In this document: positions 52,552 to 63,089 of the stretch, piece by piece
Position numbering within the stretch: the stretch's first letter is position 1
How the letters are laid out: each line of letters opens with the position of its first letter
Assembly: GCF_017355365.1 (NCBI RefSeq)
Contig: NZ_JADIJR010000001.1
Location: 243,876-307,875, forward strand
Origin: Microbacterium sp. SD291
Lineage (GTDB): Bacteria > Actinomycetota > Actinomycetes > Actinomycetales > Microbacteriaceae
Direction: 5' to 3'
DNA length: 64,000 bases
Translations under genes and position numbers: made by a program
The notes under the pieces: model-generated
Databases searched by the model: none
What the model saw: only the letters and a program-made list of their open reading frames with translations
What the model was told of the DNA's origin: nothing

Positions 52552-53122
52552 TCGCCGAGGCCATCACCGCGCGCTGCCCGAACGCCCGCGGGTACGCGCG
52601 GCGCAGCGCGAGCGTGAGCGCGGTGGCCGCCGCGGCCTTGAGGAGGTCGCCGGGCAGGAAGGCGAGGGCAGAGAGGGCGGTCGGTCCGAGGTCGGTGCCC
52701 AGCACGAGAGCCTGCACCGGGATCCCGAACAGGTAGACCACGAGGATGCCGCCGGCCACCGCGCCGAGCGCCGTGCGCCACCACGTGATCCGGCCGCCGT
52801 GCACGATGAGTCCGATCACGAGGGCGCCGAAGATCCAGCCGATCAGGTATCCCGCTGACGGGCCGGCGAACACGCCGAGGCCACCGCGCCCGCCGGCGAG
52901 CACGGGCAGCCCGATCGCGGCGAGCACGAGCACGAGCAGCACGGCCAGCGGGCCCCGCCGGGGTCCCAGCACCGCTCCCGCCAGCATCACGCCGAGCGTC
53001 TGCGCGGTGATCGGAACCCCCGCGGGCAGCGGGATGGTCACCAGCCCCAGCACGACGATGAGAGCCGCGAAGATCGCGACACGGGCCAGATCGCGACCGA
53101 CGTCGCTGCGGCTTTCCGACAT
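52541..53122 (-). CDS. bioY: Biotin transporter substrate-binding subunit BioY
   Basis: BioY, 193 residues, six hydrophobic helices, with the family segments VPITAQTLGVMLAGAVLG and GPSAGYLIGW. It binds biotin in the membrane and is the first gene of the bioY-bioM-bioN operon. The ATG at 53122 matches the normal start. Two TGAACnnnGTTCA palindromes lie upstream at 53160-53187, between it and the divergent TetR gene, so the operon is probably repressed when biotin is sufficient. Confidence 0.95.
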   Translation of the reverse strand: MSESRSDVGRDLARVAIFAALIVVLGLVTIPLPAGVPITAQTLGVMLAGAVLGPRRGPLAVLLVLVLAAIGLPVLAGGRGGLGVFAGPSAGYLIGWIFGALVIGLIVHGGRITWWRTALGAVAGGILVVYLFGIPVQALVLGTDLGPTALSALAFLPGDLLKAAAATALTLALRRAYPRAFGQRAVMASASAA

Positions 53123-53159
53123 GTTCTCTCCAACCTGATGAGGGCGCCCGTGGCGCTCC

Positions 53160-53187
53160 TGAACACTGTTCACCTGAACGATGTTCA
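53160..53187. promoter_or_regulatory. Two tandem 13-bp palindromes, BioQ-type operators
   Basis: TGAACACTGTTCA (53160-53172) and TGAACGATGTTCA (53175-53187) are perfect TGAAC-N3-GTTCA palindromes separated by two bases. The motif is nearly the one known for the biotin repressor BioQ of Corynebacterium. They sit directly before the -10 of the TetR gene and about 38 bases before bioY. Confidence 0.85.
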
Positions 53188-53188
53188 C

Positions 53189-53194
53189 TATAGT
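53189..53194 (+). promoter_or_regulatory. -10 hexamer of the TetR gene, leaderless type
   Basis: TATAGT stands 6 bases before the ATG at 53201 and one base after the second palindrome. Operator-bound protein would cover it, so the gene is probably autorepressed. Confidence 0.6.
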
Positions 53195-53200
53195 GAGAGC

Positions 53201-53800
53201 ATGAGCCCAGAGCACAATCCGGCACGTCACGATCGCGACAGCGTCGCGAGCACCGCTCTCGCGCTGCTCGACGAGGTGGGGCTCGCCGACCTGTCGATGC
53301 GCCGCATCGCCGCTCGCCTCGACGTGCAGCCCAGCGCGCTCTACTGGCACTTCGCCAGCAAGCAGGCGCTGTTCGCCGAACTCGCCGATCGGATCACCGC
53401 GGTCATCCCCCGCGGCGAGGCCGGTGTGCTGGCGACCGCTCGCGGCATCCGCGACGCGCTGTTCGCCTACCGCGACGGGGCCGAGCTGGTGCTCAGCACG
53501 TACGCGCTGCAGTTGGGGTCATCGCACGCGCAGTCGTCACTCGAGGCTGCGCTGCGCGAGGCCGGTGCGGAGGATGCCCCGGAGCGCGCCGTCGCCATCC
53601 TGCATTTCGTGCTCGGGCACGCGACGCTCGTCCAGCAGCGGATGCACGCCGACAGCCACGGGGCCATGCGCGACCAGGGAGAGATCGACGTCACGGCAGG
53701 CCTCGATCGCATCTTCGATCTCGGCGTCACCGCCATCGCCGCGAACGTGGGCGCGGCGATCGTCAGCGCCGACGCGACTCCGCCGCGTGACCGAGTCTGA
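53201..53800 (+). CDS. TetR family regulator, BioQ-like
   Basis: A 199-residue TetR repressor. The DNA-binding domain is in the first 60 residues, with LSMRRIAARLDVQPSALYWH; the C-terminal part is a TetR_C-like helical domain. Its position opposite bioY and the two TGAAC-N3-GTTCA palindromes between the genes make it the likely biotin-related repressor, analogous to BioQ of Corynebacterium. How biotin status is sensed is not visible. The ATG at 53201 is supported by the TATAGT element; the frame is open further but runs through the operators. Its end overlaps the MFS gene by 38 bases. Confidence 0.88.
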   Translation: MSPEHNPARHDRDSVASTALALLDEVGLADLSMRRIAARLDVQPSALYWHFASKQALFAELADRITAVIPRGEAGVLATARGIRDALFAYRDGAELVLSTYALQLGSSHAQSSLEAALREAGAEDAPERAVAILHFVLGHATLVQQRMHADSHGAMRDQGEIDVTAGLDRIFDLGVTAIAANVGAAIVSADATPPRDRV

Positions 53801-55133
53801 GACCGGGGATCGCGGCCACCAGCACGAGGACCGCGCAGAAGGCGAACACCGCGCCGAATGCGCCGGCACCTCCACCGAGGGTCGCGACTCCCAGCCCGGC
53901 GATCGCGATCGCGAGCGCTGACGTGGTGTTCTCGGCGATCGACAGCGCCGACGAGTTGAAACCCTGGTTCCCGTCATCCGAATACGCCAGCGTGAGCACG
54001 GTGAGCCGAGGGTAGAGAAGTCCCATCCCGCCTCCGGCGAACGCCCAGCCGATGATCACGAGCAGCGGCGAGATCCCCTGCACGGCGGCGATCAGGACGC
54101 ACACGAGGGCGAGGAGGTTCAGGCCGAGGCCGATCAGGGCGATCCGGCGATTGCCCAGCCGGTCACCGAACCGCCCCTGCAGATCCGAGGCGCCGGCCCA
54201 GGCGAACGCGGCGAGCATGAGCGCCACGCCCGCCCACGTCGCGGTGAAGCCGAAGCGCTCCATCAGCAGGTACGGCACGTAGGCCTCTGCAGCGAAGAAA
54301 GAACCTGCGGCCACGCCGCGCATGAGCACCACGCTCGGCAGTCCCCTGCCGACGCGGAGGGTGCCGCGCGGAAGCAGCGGAAGCACGGCGAATGCGATGA
54401 CTGCGACGGCGCCCAGGGCGACGGGCCAGCCGATCTGCGGTCGCATGTCGGCGGAGAACCCGACGAGCACGGCGAGGACCGCCACGACGACGGCCAGCCC
54501 GAGCCTTGTCGCGAGCGCGCGCCGGTCCTGCGGCTCGCCGTGGCCGAGATCGACGTGGCGCAGACGCAGCACGATCGTGAGGAACGCGATGCCGGTGAGC
54601 ACGGCGACCCCGAGGAACGCCCACCGCCAGTGGAGATGCTCCGCGACCGCGCCCGCGAGGAACGGGCCGACCATCGACGGCACCACCCAGGCTGCGGCGA
54701 ACGCGGCGAACACCCTGCCGTGCAGCTGCGGCGGGTACAGGCGCGCCACCACGACGTAGAGGGCCACCGTCTGCCCGCCGGTGCCGAGCCCCTGCACCAG
54801 CCGTCCGATGAGGAACTGGTGCATCGTCGTCGCGAATCCGGAGATCAGCAGGCCCACGATGAACAGCGACACTGCGACGTAGAGGGCGCCACGGGGGCCG
54901 CGGGCATCCGACCACGCACCCGCGGCCACCATGCCGATGACGCTTGTCGCCAGCGTTCCCGCGAAGGCGACCGCGTACAGCGCATCGCCGTTGAGCGCCG
55001 CACTGACGACCGGCATGACGGTGGTGACGGCGAGTGCCTCGATCGCCGCGAAGAAGATCAACGCCGAGGCGCCCGCCGTGACCCAGAGGCGCTGCCTGTC
55101 CCAGATCGAGGGGAGGCTGCTCGTCGAGGTCAT
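53763..55133 (-). CDS. MFS transporter, drug efflux type
   Basis: A 456-residue major facilitator with about twelve to fourteen helices. The motif A region reads GAWSDARGPRGALY between helices 2 and 3, and motif C-like glycines follow in helix 5. The first helix has AAIEALAVTTVMPVVSAAL, as in EmrB/QacA-like exporters. Substrate unknown. The ATG overlaps the aminotransferase stop by four bases... more precisely it starts 55133 while the aminotransferase gene upstream on the same strand ends at 55130. Its 3' end overlaps the TetR gene tail-to-tail by 38 bases. Confidence 0.88.
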   Translation of the reverse strand: MTSTSSLPSIWDRQRLWVTAGASALIFFAAIEALAVTTVMPVVSAALNGDALYAVAFAGTLATSVIGMVAAGAWSDARGPRGALYVAVSLFIVGLLISGFATTMHQFLIGRLVQGLGTGGQTVALYVVVARLYPPQLHGRVFAAFAAAWVVPSMVGPFLAGAVAEHLHWRWAFLGVAVLTGIAFLTIVLRLRHVDLGHGEPQDRRALATRLGLAVVVAVLAVLVGFSADMRPQIGWPVALGAVAVIAFAVLPLLPRGTLRVGRGLPSVVLMRGVAAGSFFAAEAYVPYLLMERFGFTATWAGVALMLAAFAWAGASDLQGRFGDRLGNRRIALIGLGLNLLALVCVLIAAVQGISPLLVIIGWAFAGGGMGLLYPRLTVLTLAYSDDGNQGFNSSALSIAENTTSALAIAIAGLGVATLGGGAGAFGAVFAFCAVLVLVAAIPGLRLGHAAESRRR

Positions 55134-56284
55134 CGGCCGGTCAGCGCGGCGATGCGCTCGACGGCATCCGTGAGGATCTCGGGGCTGGTGCCGAAGTTGA
55201 GCCGCACGTGGCCCGCACCCTCCGCACCGAACGCGGGCCCGAAGTGCAGCGCCACCTTCGCATCCTTCAGGATGGCGCGCGCCGGATTGTCGCCCCAGCC
55301 GAGGGCGGACAGATCGATCCAGGCGAGGTAGCCGGCGTCGGGGATGCGGTAGCGCGCTGCCGGAAGGAGCCGGGCCAGCAGGTCCTCCAGCAGCACCCGA
55401 TTCTGATCCAGGGTGCGCAGCAGCCCGTCCAGCCACTCGTCGCTCTCCTCCGAGAACGCGGCGATCGCGGCGAGCAGTCCGAACTGCCCGGTGCGCCATT
55501 CGACCTCGACGGGGAGACCACGCACGGCGGCGGTGGTGGCGTCATCCGCCGTGACCATGATCGCGCATTTGAGGCCCGCGAGGTTGAACGCCTTGCTCGC
55601 GCTCACTACCGCGTAGCCGACCCTCTGCGCCGCCTCGCCCGCGTCGAGGAACGGTGTGAACGCGATCCCCGGCTGCACGAGCGGCGCATGGATCTCGTCG
55701 GAGACCACGGCGGCGCCGAACTCGTCGGCCAGCTCAGCGAGGGCGGTCAGCGCCTCACGGTCATGCACCGTGCCGGTCGGATTGTGCGGATTGCACAGGA
55801 GGATCGCGGTGGCGCCGTCCTCGAAGGCGGAGCGGATGCCGTCGAGGTCGAGTTCCCAGGTCGTGCCGGTGTCGCGGAGCGGAACACGCAGCACCTCCGC
55901 CCCCGCTTCGTCGACGAGGTCGTAGAACGGCGGGTACACCGGTGGAGTGACGATGACCCGCTCCCCCGGCTGTGTGACGCGCCGGAGGATCTCGACGATG
56001 CCCATGCTCACGTCGGCGGTGGTGCGCATCCGGGCGGGGTCCGGCCGCCAGCCGAACCGGCGCTCGGCGAACGCGGCGTAGCTCTCGCCGAGCGGCGTCC
56101 GCGAGGCGATGTATCCGGTGTCGCCGATGTCTATGGCGCGCTGCAGCGCCGCCTTGACGGCGGGCGCGAGCGGGAAGTCGGTCTCGGCGACGAACAGCGG
56201 CAGGACGTCGGCGGGATACTCCCGCCATTTCTCGCTGCTGCGCTTGCGGAGCTCGTCAAGGGTGAGCGCCGTGACCTGGAGCAT
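55130..56284 (-). CDS. MalY/PatB-type PLP-dependent aminotransferase or C-S lyase
   Basis: A 384-residue fold-type I PLP enzyme of the MalY/PatB group. CNPHNPTGTVHD is the nucleotide-loop region, VSDEIHAPL carries the PLP aspartate, and VSASKAFNLAGLK the PLP lysine. Many members cleave cystathionine (beta-C-S lyase). It starts 2 bases after sufT, and the MFS gene overlaps its stop by four bases, so it lies in the downstream part of the suf operon. A role in sulfur supply is possible but unproven; a cysteine desulfurase is not encoded in this operon. Confidence 0.9.
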   Translation of the reverse strand: MLQVTALTLDELRKRSSEKWREYPADVLPLFVAETDFPLAPAVKAALQRAIDIGDTGYIASRTPLGESYAAFAERRFGWRPDPARMRTTADVSMGIVEILRRVTQPGERVIVTPPVYPPFYDLVDEAGAEVLRVPLRDTGTTWELDLDGIRSAFEDGATAILLCNPHNPTGTVHDREALTALAELADEFGAAVVSDEIHAPLVQPGIAFTPFLDAGEAAQRVGYAVVSASKAFNLAGLKCAIMVTADDATTAAVRGLPVEVEWRTGQFGLLAAIAAFSEESDEWLDGLLRTLDQNRVLLEDLLARLLPAARYRIPDAGYLAWIDLSALGWGDNPARAILKDAKVALHFGPAFGAEGAGHVRLNFGTSPEILTDAVERIAALTGR

Positions 56285-56286
56285 GT

Positions 56287-56616
56287 TCAGATCGCGAAGC
56301 CGAGCGCGCGCATCATGTCGCGCCCGTCGTCGGTGATCTTCTCCGGACCCCACGGCGGCATCCAGACCCAGTTGATCCGGAACCGGTCGACGACGTTGTC
56401 CAGAGCCTGCGCGGTCTGGTCCTCGAGCACGTCCGTGAGCGGGCAGCCCGCGCTGGTCAGCGTCATGTGGATGACGAGAGCGTCGTTCTCGTCATCCCAG
56501 GCGAGGTCGTAGATGAGGCCGAGGTCGACGACGTTGATCCCGAGCTCGGGATCCATGACGTCCTTGAGAGCCTCGGTGACCTCGTCGTACTTCTCGTCCG
56601 TGAGGGTCGCTGTCAT
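56287..56616 (-). CDS. sufT: SufT-like metal-sulfur cluster biosynthesis factor (DUF59/MIP18)
   Basis: A 109-residue MIP18/DUF59 protein with VMDPELGINVVDLGLIYD at residues 19-36 and the reactive cysteine in TSAGCPLTD. SufT assists maturation of iron-sulfur proteins. It lies 10 bases after sufC. A TAGGCT hexamer (56624-56629) overlaps the sufC stop and is 7 bases before this ATG, so the gene may also be transcribed separately as a leaderless mRNA. Confidence 0.93.
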   Translation of the reverse strand: MTATLTDEKYDEVTEALKDVMDPELGINVVDLGLIYDLAWDDENDALVIHMTLTSAGCPLTDVLEDQTAQALDNVVDRFRINWVWMPPWGPEKITDDGRDMMRALGFAI

Positions 56617-56623
56617 GCTTTTC

Positions 56624-56629
56624 AGCCTA
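56624..56629 (-). promoter_or_regulatory. Internal -10 before sufT
   Basis: TAGGCT covering the sufC stop codon, 7 bases before the sufT ATG. The same hexamer and spacing recur at several other starts in the window. Confidence 0.42.
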
Positions 56630-57397
56630 CGCCTCGATGGGGGCGGCGGGGTCGAGGAAACGGTCGTATCCCTCGTCCTCGAGCCGGTCTGCGAGTTCGG
56701 GTCCGCCCTCCTCGACGATCCGCCCGGCGACGACCACGTGCACGAAGTCGGGGCGGATGTAGCGGAGGATGCGCGTGTAGTGCGTGATCAGCAGGACGCC
56801 GAGTCCGGTGTTCTCCTTGGCGCGGTTCACGCCCTCGGAGACGATCTTGAGCGCGTCGACGTCGAGGCCGGAGTCGGTCTCGTCGAGCACGGCGAACTTC
56901 GGCTTCAGCACCTCGAGCTGGAGGATCTCGTGACGCTTCTTCTCACCGCCGGAGAAGCCCTCGTTGACGTTGCGCTGCGCGAACTTCGAGTCCATGCGGA
57001 GGTTCGCCATCGCCTGCTTGACGTCCTTGGTCCAGCTGCGGATGGCCGGAGCCTCGCCGTCGAGCGCGGTCTTGGCCGTGCGCAGGAAGTTCGTGACGGT
57101 GACGCCAGGGATCTCGACCGGGTACTGCATCGCGAGGAAGAGACCGGCGCGGGCGCGCTCGTCGACGCTCATCGCCAGGACGTCCTGGCCGTCGAAGGTG
57201 ATGGTGCCGGAGGTGACGGTGTACTTCGGGTGGCCGGCGATCGTGTAGGCCAGGGTCGACTTGCCGGAGCCGTTCGGGCCCATGATCGCGTGGGTCTCAC
57301 CGGTGTTCATGGTGAGCGTGATTCCGTTGAGGATCGGGGTGGTCCCCTCCTCGGTCTCGACCGTCACGTGCAGGTCGCGGATCTCGAGAACAGACAT
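56627..57397 (-). CDS. sufC: Fe-S cluster assembly ATPase SufC
   Basis: SufC, 256 residues, the ATPase of the SufBCD scaffold. Walker A is GPNGSGKSTLAYTI near residues 39-52, the signature is FSGGEKKRHEILQL, and Walker B AVLDETDSGLDVDAL. It drives conformational change of SufB-SufD during iron-sulfur cluster assembly. It follows the Rieske gene by 3 bases. Fully typical in length and motifs. Confidence 0.97.
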   Translation of the reverse strand: MSVLEIRDLHVTVETEEGTTPILNGITLTMNTGETHAIMGPNGSGKSTLAYTIAGHPKYTVTSGTITFDGQDVLAMSVDERARAGLFLAMQYPVEIPGVTVTNFLRTAKTALDGEAPAIRSWTKDVKQAMANLRMDSKFAQRNVNEGFSGGEKKRHEILQLEVLKPKFAVLDETDSGLDVDALKIVSEGVNRAKENTGLGVLLITHYTRILRYIRPDFVHVVVAGRIVEEGGPELADRLEDEGYDRFLDPAAPIEA

Positions 57398-57400
57398 TAT

Positions 57401-57727
57401 TCAGACTTCCTTCGTCACAGTCGGGTCGATGAGCACGTCGTCGCCGTCGATCTCGACGACATAGACCGGGACGGGCTCGAAAGCAGGGAGGTTCTGGGGC
57501 TTGCCGGTGAGCAGCGAGAACGCGGAGCCGTGGGCCCAGCACTCGACCGTGTCACCCTCGACGAAGCCCTCGGAGAGGGAGATGTCACCGTGCGTGCAGG
57601 TGTCGCCGATCGCGTGGATCACGCCCTCGGAGTCCTTGATCACGGTGATGGGCACGCCGCCCGGATCGACGCGCAGCGGCATGTCGGTCTCGAGGTCGGC
57701 CACGCCGCAGACGCGCTCGGCGCTCAC
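57401..57727 (-). CDS. Rieske [2Fe-2S] ferredoxin-like protein in the suf operon
   Basis: A 108-residue soluble Rieske protein. The cluster ligands are in GDTCTHGDISL (Cys, His) and VECWAHGSAF (Cys, His). It is similar to the small ferredoxin subunits of dioxygenase systems (NirD/BphF-like). It sits between sufD and sufC, starting with GTG on the sufD stop, so it is translated with the Suf scaffold and may give electrons for assembly or repair. This placement is common in Microbacteriaceae but its function is not settled. Confidence 0.92.
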   Translation of the reverse strand: MSAERVCGVADLETDMPLRVDPGGVPITVIKDSEGVIHAIGDTCTHGDISLSEGFVEGDTVECWAHGSAFSLLTGKPQNLPAFEPVPVYVVEIDGDDVLIDPTVTKEV

Positions 57728-58928
57728 GCGTTCACCGCCGCGAGCTCCGTCTCGATGGCGGCGAGCAGCTCGGCCTCGAGGGCCGGGATGCCGAGGCGCT
57801 GCACGACGTCGGTGAGGAAGCCGAGCACGACCAGTCGGCGCGCCTCCTCCTCGGTGATGCCGCGGGCCTGCAGGTAGAACAGCTGCTCGTCGTCGAAGCG
57901 ACCGGTCGCGCTGGCGTGACCGGCGCCCTGGATGTCGCCGGTCTCGATCTCGAGGTTCGGGATCGAGTCGGCGCGCGCACCCTCGGTGAGCACCAGGTTT
58001 CGGTTCGCCTCGTACGAGTCGGTGCCGGTCGCGTTCGCGCCGATCAGCACGTCGCCGATCCAGACGCTGTGCGCCCCCTTGCCCTGAAGCGCGCCCTTGT
58101 AGAGGACGTCTCCGGTGGTGTGGGCACCCTTGTGGTGCAAGTACACCTGGCTCTCCAGGTGCTGCCCCGCGTCGGCGTAGGAAAGTCCGTACAGGTAGCC
58201 CTCGGCGCCGTGTCCGGCGAGCTCGACGTTCGGGTTCACGCGGACGACGCCGCCGCCGAAGCTGATCACGAAGTGCTTGAGGGTGGCATCGGCACCGACG
58301 CGGGCCTGGTGGGCGGCCGCGTGGATCGCGTCGTCCTGCCACTGCTGCAGGCTGATGACCGTGAGCCGGGAGCCGTCGCGGGCGATGATCTCCACGTTCT
58401 GCGCGTACTGGGCGGATCCCTTGTGCTGCAGGACCACCGTCGCGGAGCTGTGCTCGAGCGCCTCGATGACGATGTGCGCGTCGGCGCGTCGGTCGGCGGC
58501 GACGCCCTCGATCGTCACGAAGACGGGCTCGGCCACCTCCTCCTCGCGCGGGATGCGGATGTGCAGCGCCTCCGGGGCTCCCTGCCAGGCGACGGCGGCC
58601 GTGACGTCCTCGGCGAGGAAGACCTCACCGCGGGGTGCGTCGCCGACGGCCAGCGGGGTCGCGACGTACCCCTGGCCGGAGGGGAACGAGTACTCGACGC
58701 CGTCGTTCTGCGCCGCGACCTCGAAGAGCGAGGTCAGCTGGGCCACCGGGGTGTGCTTCCAGTTGACCTCGCGCCCCGTGGGGGCACCGAAGTCGGCGGG
58801 TTCGAACGAGTGCGGACGCTCCGAGCGGGTCTGCACCGGGACGAATCCGGTCGCGGCGACCTGAGCCGCCGGGTCCACGTGGGCGTTCTTGTGCTGCGCC
58901 TCTGCGGGCGCGGTCGTAGGGGCCGTCA

Positions 58929-58929
<1 letters not shown>
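57724..58929 (-). CDS. sufD: Fe-S cluster assembly protein SufD
   Basis: SufD, 401 residues, the partner of SufB in the SufBC2D scaffold. The C-terminal SufBD core is recognised by SQVYLHHKGAHTTGDVLYKG, SYEANRNLVLTEGARADSIP and HASATGRFDDEQLFYLQARG. The GTG start overlaps the last base of the sufB stop, so the two are coupled. The usual His and other residues of the core are present. Confidence 0.96.
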
Positions 58930-60347
<1,418 letters not shown>

Positions 60348-60579
60348 CACACACTCTCCTTTTAGGTCCCAACGGTGTCATCCGCCCCGACACACCTGAT
60401 CCCCGTCGAGTCTGCGGGAGCGGGTGCCGCTGGTGGGGCCCTCATCACCGGCGCTTCCGTCGCGCCTAAACTGTTGAGGATGAGTTCCGCGGTTACGCGG
60501 TCATCCCAACACCCCGATTCTACAGGTTCCCGCGGGCGACCGGGCCGCCGTGTCCGCTCCCCGAGGGTCCGGAGGACCC
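60348..60579. promoter_or_regulatory. Divergent control region between sufB and ctaA
   Basis: This 232-base gap holds the promoters of both directions. TAAACT at 60467-60472 could serve ctaA and TAGAAT (minus strand, 60517-60522) sufB, each giving a leader of 100-160 nt. I see no open frame with support, no clear SufR or iron box, and no recognised riboswitch. Confidence 0.4.
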
Positions 60580-61536
60580 ATGCCAGATACCGCGACCGCC
60601 GACTCCCCTGCCGTGAAGGCCGGTTTTCTGGCCCGGGTCCATGATTGGCTTCCTGCCGACGTGGATGCGCGCGTGAGGGTCGCCGCGTGGCTGTCCTTCA
60701 TCGCCGAGACCGTCATCATCGGCACCGGCGGGGCGGTGCGCCTGACCGGATCCGGGCTCGGCTGCTCGGAGTGGCCGCTGTGCACTCCGGAGTCCCTCGT
60801 GCCGACCCCCGAGCAGGGCCTCCACGGTGTGATCGAGTTCGGCAACCGCACGATGACAGGCGTCGTGGGTCTGCTCGCACTCGCGGTCGTGCTCTTCGTC
60901 CTCCGGTACCGCGCGCAGCGTCGTGATCTCTGGGTGCTGTCCCTGGTGGTCCTGGGTGGCGTGGTGGCCCAGGCCGTGGTCGGCGGCATCACCGTTCTGA
61001 CCGGGCTGAACCCGTTCATCGTCGGCTTCCACTACACGGTGTCGCTCCTGCTGGTGTGCGTGAGCGCAGCCTTCCTGGTCCGGATGCACGCGGTGGCCGG
61101 GCCGCGCGAGAAGGCCGTTCCGGTCTGGTTCGCGATCATGACGCACATCACCGGACTCGCCCTCGCGGTCACCATCCTGTTCGGCGTGCTCACGACCGGA
61201 TCCGGGCCGCACTCGGGAGACGCCGCCGTCCTCCGTCGCGGATTCGACGCGACCGTGCTGGCGCACGTGCATTCGTGGCCGGGCTACACCCTCGCCGCGC
61301 TCGTCGCCGTGCTCACCGTCAGCGCGTGGGTTCTGCGCCTCGAGCCCAGGAAGTGGCTGTTCGTCCTCGTCGTCGCGATCGCGGTGCAGGTGGGCGTCGG
61401 CGTGTGGCAGGCGCGCGAGGGACTCCCCGAGATCCTGGTCGGGATCCACATGGTGCTCGCGGCACTCTCCGCCGCGGCGTACACCGTGGTCGTCCTGCAT
61501 CTGAAGCGGCCGGTCCCTGCGGCGCTCTCCAGCTGA
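60580..61536 (+). CDS. ctaA: Heme A synthase (COX15/CtaA family)
   Basis: CtaA, 318 residues, eight membrane helices, oxidises the C8 methyl of heme O to make heme A for aa3-type cytochrome oxidase. Signature elements are GGAVRLTGSGLGCSEWPLC with its paired Cys, EFGNRTM, the His in FHYTVSL, and the later His residues in LAHVHSWPG and GIHMVLA. GGAGG precedes the ATG at 60580. CtaB, the previous enzyme of the pathway, is encoded on the opposite strand 480 bases away. Confidence 0.93.
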   Translation: MPDTATADSPAVKAGFLARVHDWLPADVDARVRVAAWLSFIAETVIIGTGGAVRLTGSGLGCSEWPLCTPESLVPTPEQGLHGVIEFGNRTMTGVVGLLALAVVLFVLRYRAQRRDLWVLSLVVLGGVVAQAVVGGITVLTGLNPFIVGFHYTVSLLLVCVSAAFLVRMHAVAGPREKAVPVWFAIMTHITGLALAVTILFGVLTTGSGPHSGDAAVLRRGFDATVLAHVHSWPGYTLAALVAVLTVSAWVLRLEPRKWLFVLVVAIAVQVGVGVWQAREGLPEILVGIHMVLAALSAAAYTVVVLHLKRPVPAALSS

Positions 61537-61621
61537 CCTCGGCGCGCGGCTGACTCGGCCCACAGTCGATCCATAGCCCGCACATCAGCGGCTCACCAGC
61601 GCGTCGGGGATCGTGGCCGGC

Positions 61622-62071
61622 ATGAACAAGTCACTGACACGATCCATCGGCTTCTGGCTGCTTCCCGTGCTCTCGCTCATCACCACCGGGGTCGGCTGGT
61701 GGTTCATCTCTGGGCAGATCGCCTCCATGACGGATGCGCTGCTCAACGGGACGGCCACAGGAGTGGAGGTGTACGTCGGACAGTCGCTCGTCGTCGTCGG
61801 CGCCGCACTGCTCGGCACCGGCATCCTGGGAATCCTGCTCACGTTCGCGCTCACCGCGGCGCAGGGACTGGTGCATTCGATGAGGCCGGTCCTGGTCGAG
61901 CCGATCGACTGGGCTGCCGTCTCAGAGAACGGATCCGACGCCGAGATCGCGGATGCCGGCATTCCTGACGCCGAGGAAAAGGCCGGCGAGGCCGAGACCG
62001 AGGACGCAGGGCCCGATCAGAAGGGCAGCAGTGGGTCGATCGCGACGGCGACGAAGATCAGCGTGAGATAG
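61622..62071 (+). CDS. Small membrane protein with acidic tail
   Basis: A 149-residue protein with two helices (about residues 10-32 and 53-78) and an acidic C-terminal tail of about 55 residues rich in Ala, Glu and Asp. I do not recognise the family; some Microbacteriaceae have similar proteins beside ctaB. The ATG at 61622 is chosen over a GTG at 61613. The last 55 bases overlap the 3' end of ctaB on the other strand, so part of the tail may exist only because of that overlap. Confidence 0.65.
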   Translation: MNKSLTRSIGFWLLPVLSLITTGVGWWFISGQIASMTDALLNGTATGVEVYVGQSLVVVGAALLGTGILGILLTFALTAAQGLVHSMRPVLVEPIDWAAVSENGSDAEIADAGIPDAEEKAGEAETEDAGPDQKGSSGSIATATKISVR

Positions 62072-62958
62072 GTAATGGAGGCGTGGAAGACTCGCATCGG
62101 ACGCGCCTCCGTCCCCCGCAGCGCGCGGTTGTAGAGGCGGTGCGACTCGTAGATGAACCATCCGCCGAACACCAGGGCGGACACGGTGTACACGAGGCCC
62201 ATGCCGGCGATCGGGACGAGCAGCAGCGAACAGGCGACGGTCGCCCACGCGTAGAGGATGACCTGAAGGCCGACCTGTGAGGCGTTGCGGGTGACTCCGA
62301 GCATGGGCACGTCGACGTCGTCGTAGTCGTCCCGGTACTTCATCGAGAGCGGCCAGTAGTGCGGCGGCGTCCAGAGGAAGATCAGCACGAAGAGGATGAA
62401 TGCCGGCCAGTCCAGCGAGCCGGTGACCGCCGCCCAGCCGATCAGCACAGGGAAGCAGCCCGCGATGCCGCCCCAGACGATGTTCTGCTCGGTGCGGCGC
62501 TTGAGGATCATCGTGTAGATCACGACGTAGAAGAAGATGGCGGATGCCGAGAGGACCGCCGCGAGCCAGTTCGTCGTGAACCACAGCCAGACGGTGGAGA
62601 GGACGGCGAGCGTCCACGAGAAGATCAGGGCGCCACGCGGCGTGATCTCGCCCGTAACGAGAGGGCGGTTCTCGGTGCGGTGCATGTGCGCATCGATGTC
62701 GCGGTCGAGGTACATGTTGAACGCGGCAGCGGAGCCTGCGCTCATCGACCCGCCGATGACCGTGGCCAGCACCAGCCACATGTCGGGAAGTCCGCCCTGG
62801 GCGAGGAACATCACCGGGACGGTCGACACCAAGAGCAGCTCGAGGACGCGCGGCTTGGTGAGGGCGACGTACGCCTTCACGGTACGACCGATGGACTTCT
62901 TCACAACGGTCTGATCAGACATCGTCGAGATCTCGATCGCCTCCTCCGCACGCGTCAC
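62017..62958 (-). CDS. ctaB: Heme O synthase (protoheme IX farnesyltransferase)
   Basis: CtaB, 313 residues in this reading, an UbiA-type prenyltransferase that farnesylates heme B. The first Asp-rich motif is [19 protein letters not shown] and the second region is [20 protein letters not shown]; about nine helices follow the usual pattern. Two starts are possible: GTG 62958, which has TAGACT and a GGGAGAG upstream, and ATG 62922, which lacks a near ribosome site. The short distance to the -10 makes the GTG slightly more likely. Gene identity is secure. Confidence 0.93.
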   Translation of the reverse strand: MTRAEEAIEISTMSDQTVVKKSIGRTVKAYVALTKPRVLELLLVSTVPVMFLAQGGLPDMWLVLATVIGGSMSAGSAAAFNMYLDRDIDAHMHRTENRPLVTGEITPRGALIFSWTLAVLSTVWLWFTTNWLAAVLSASAIFFYVVIYTMILKRRTEQNIVWGGIAGCFPVLIGWAAVTGSLDWPAFILFVLIFLWTPPHYWPLSMKYRDDYDDVDVPMLGVTRNASQVGLQVILYAWATVACSLLLVPIAGMGLVYTVSALVFGGWFIYESHRLYNRALRGTEARPMRVFHASITYLTLIFVAVAIDPLLPF

Positions 62959-63089
62959 GACAGCTCTCCCAGTCTACGGTGCGCAGCCCTCCCCTCGTTT
63001 CACCCCTCGCTCGGTGTTCCCGCGGAGCACGATCGTCCGAACTGTGGATAACTCCCACGCGCGCCGCACGGACGGGTTACCGTGGCCAG

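Noticed and set aside
60348..60579. SufR or iron-box operator before sufB.
   Set aside because: I looked for paired TTAGG-like or SufR-like half-sites and found only single weak matches.
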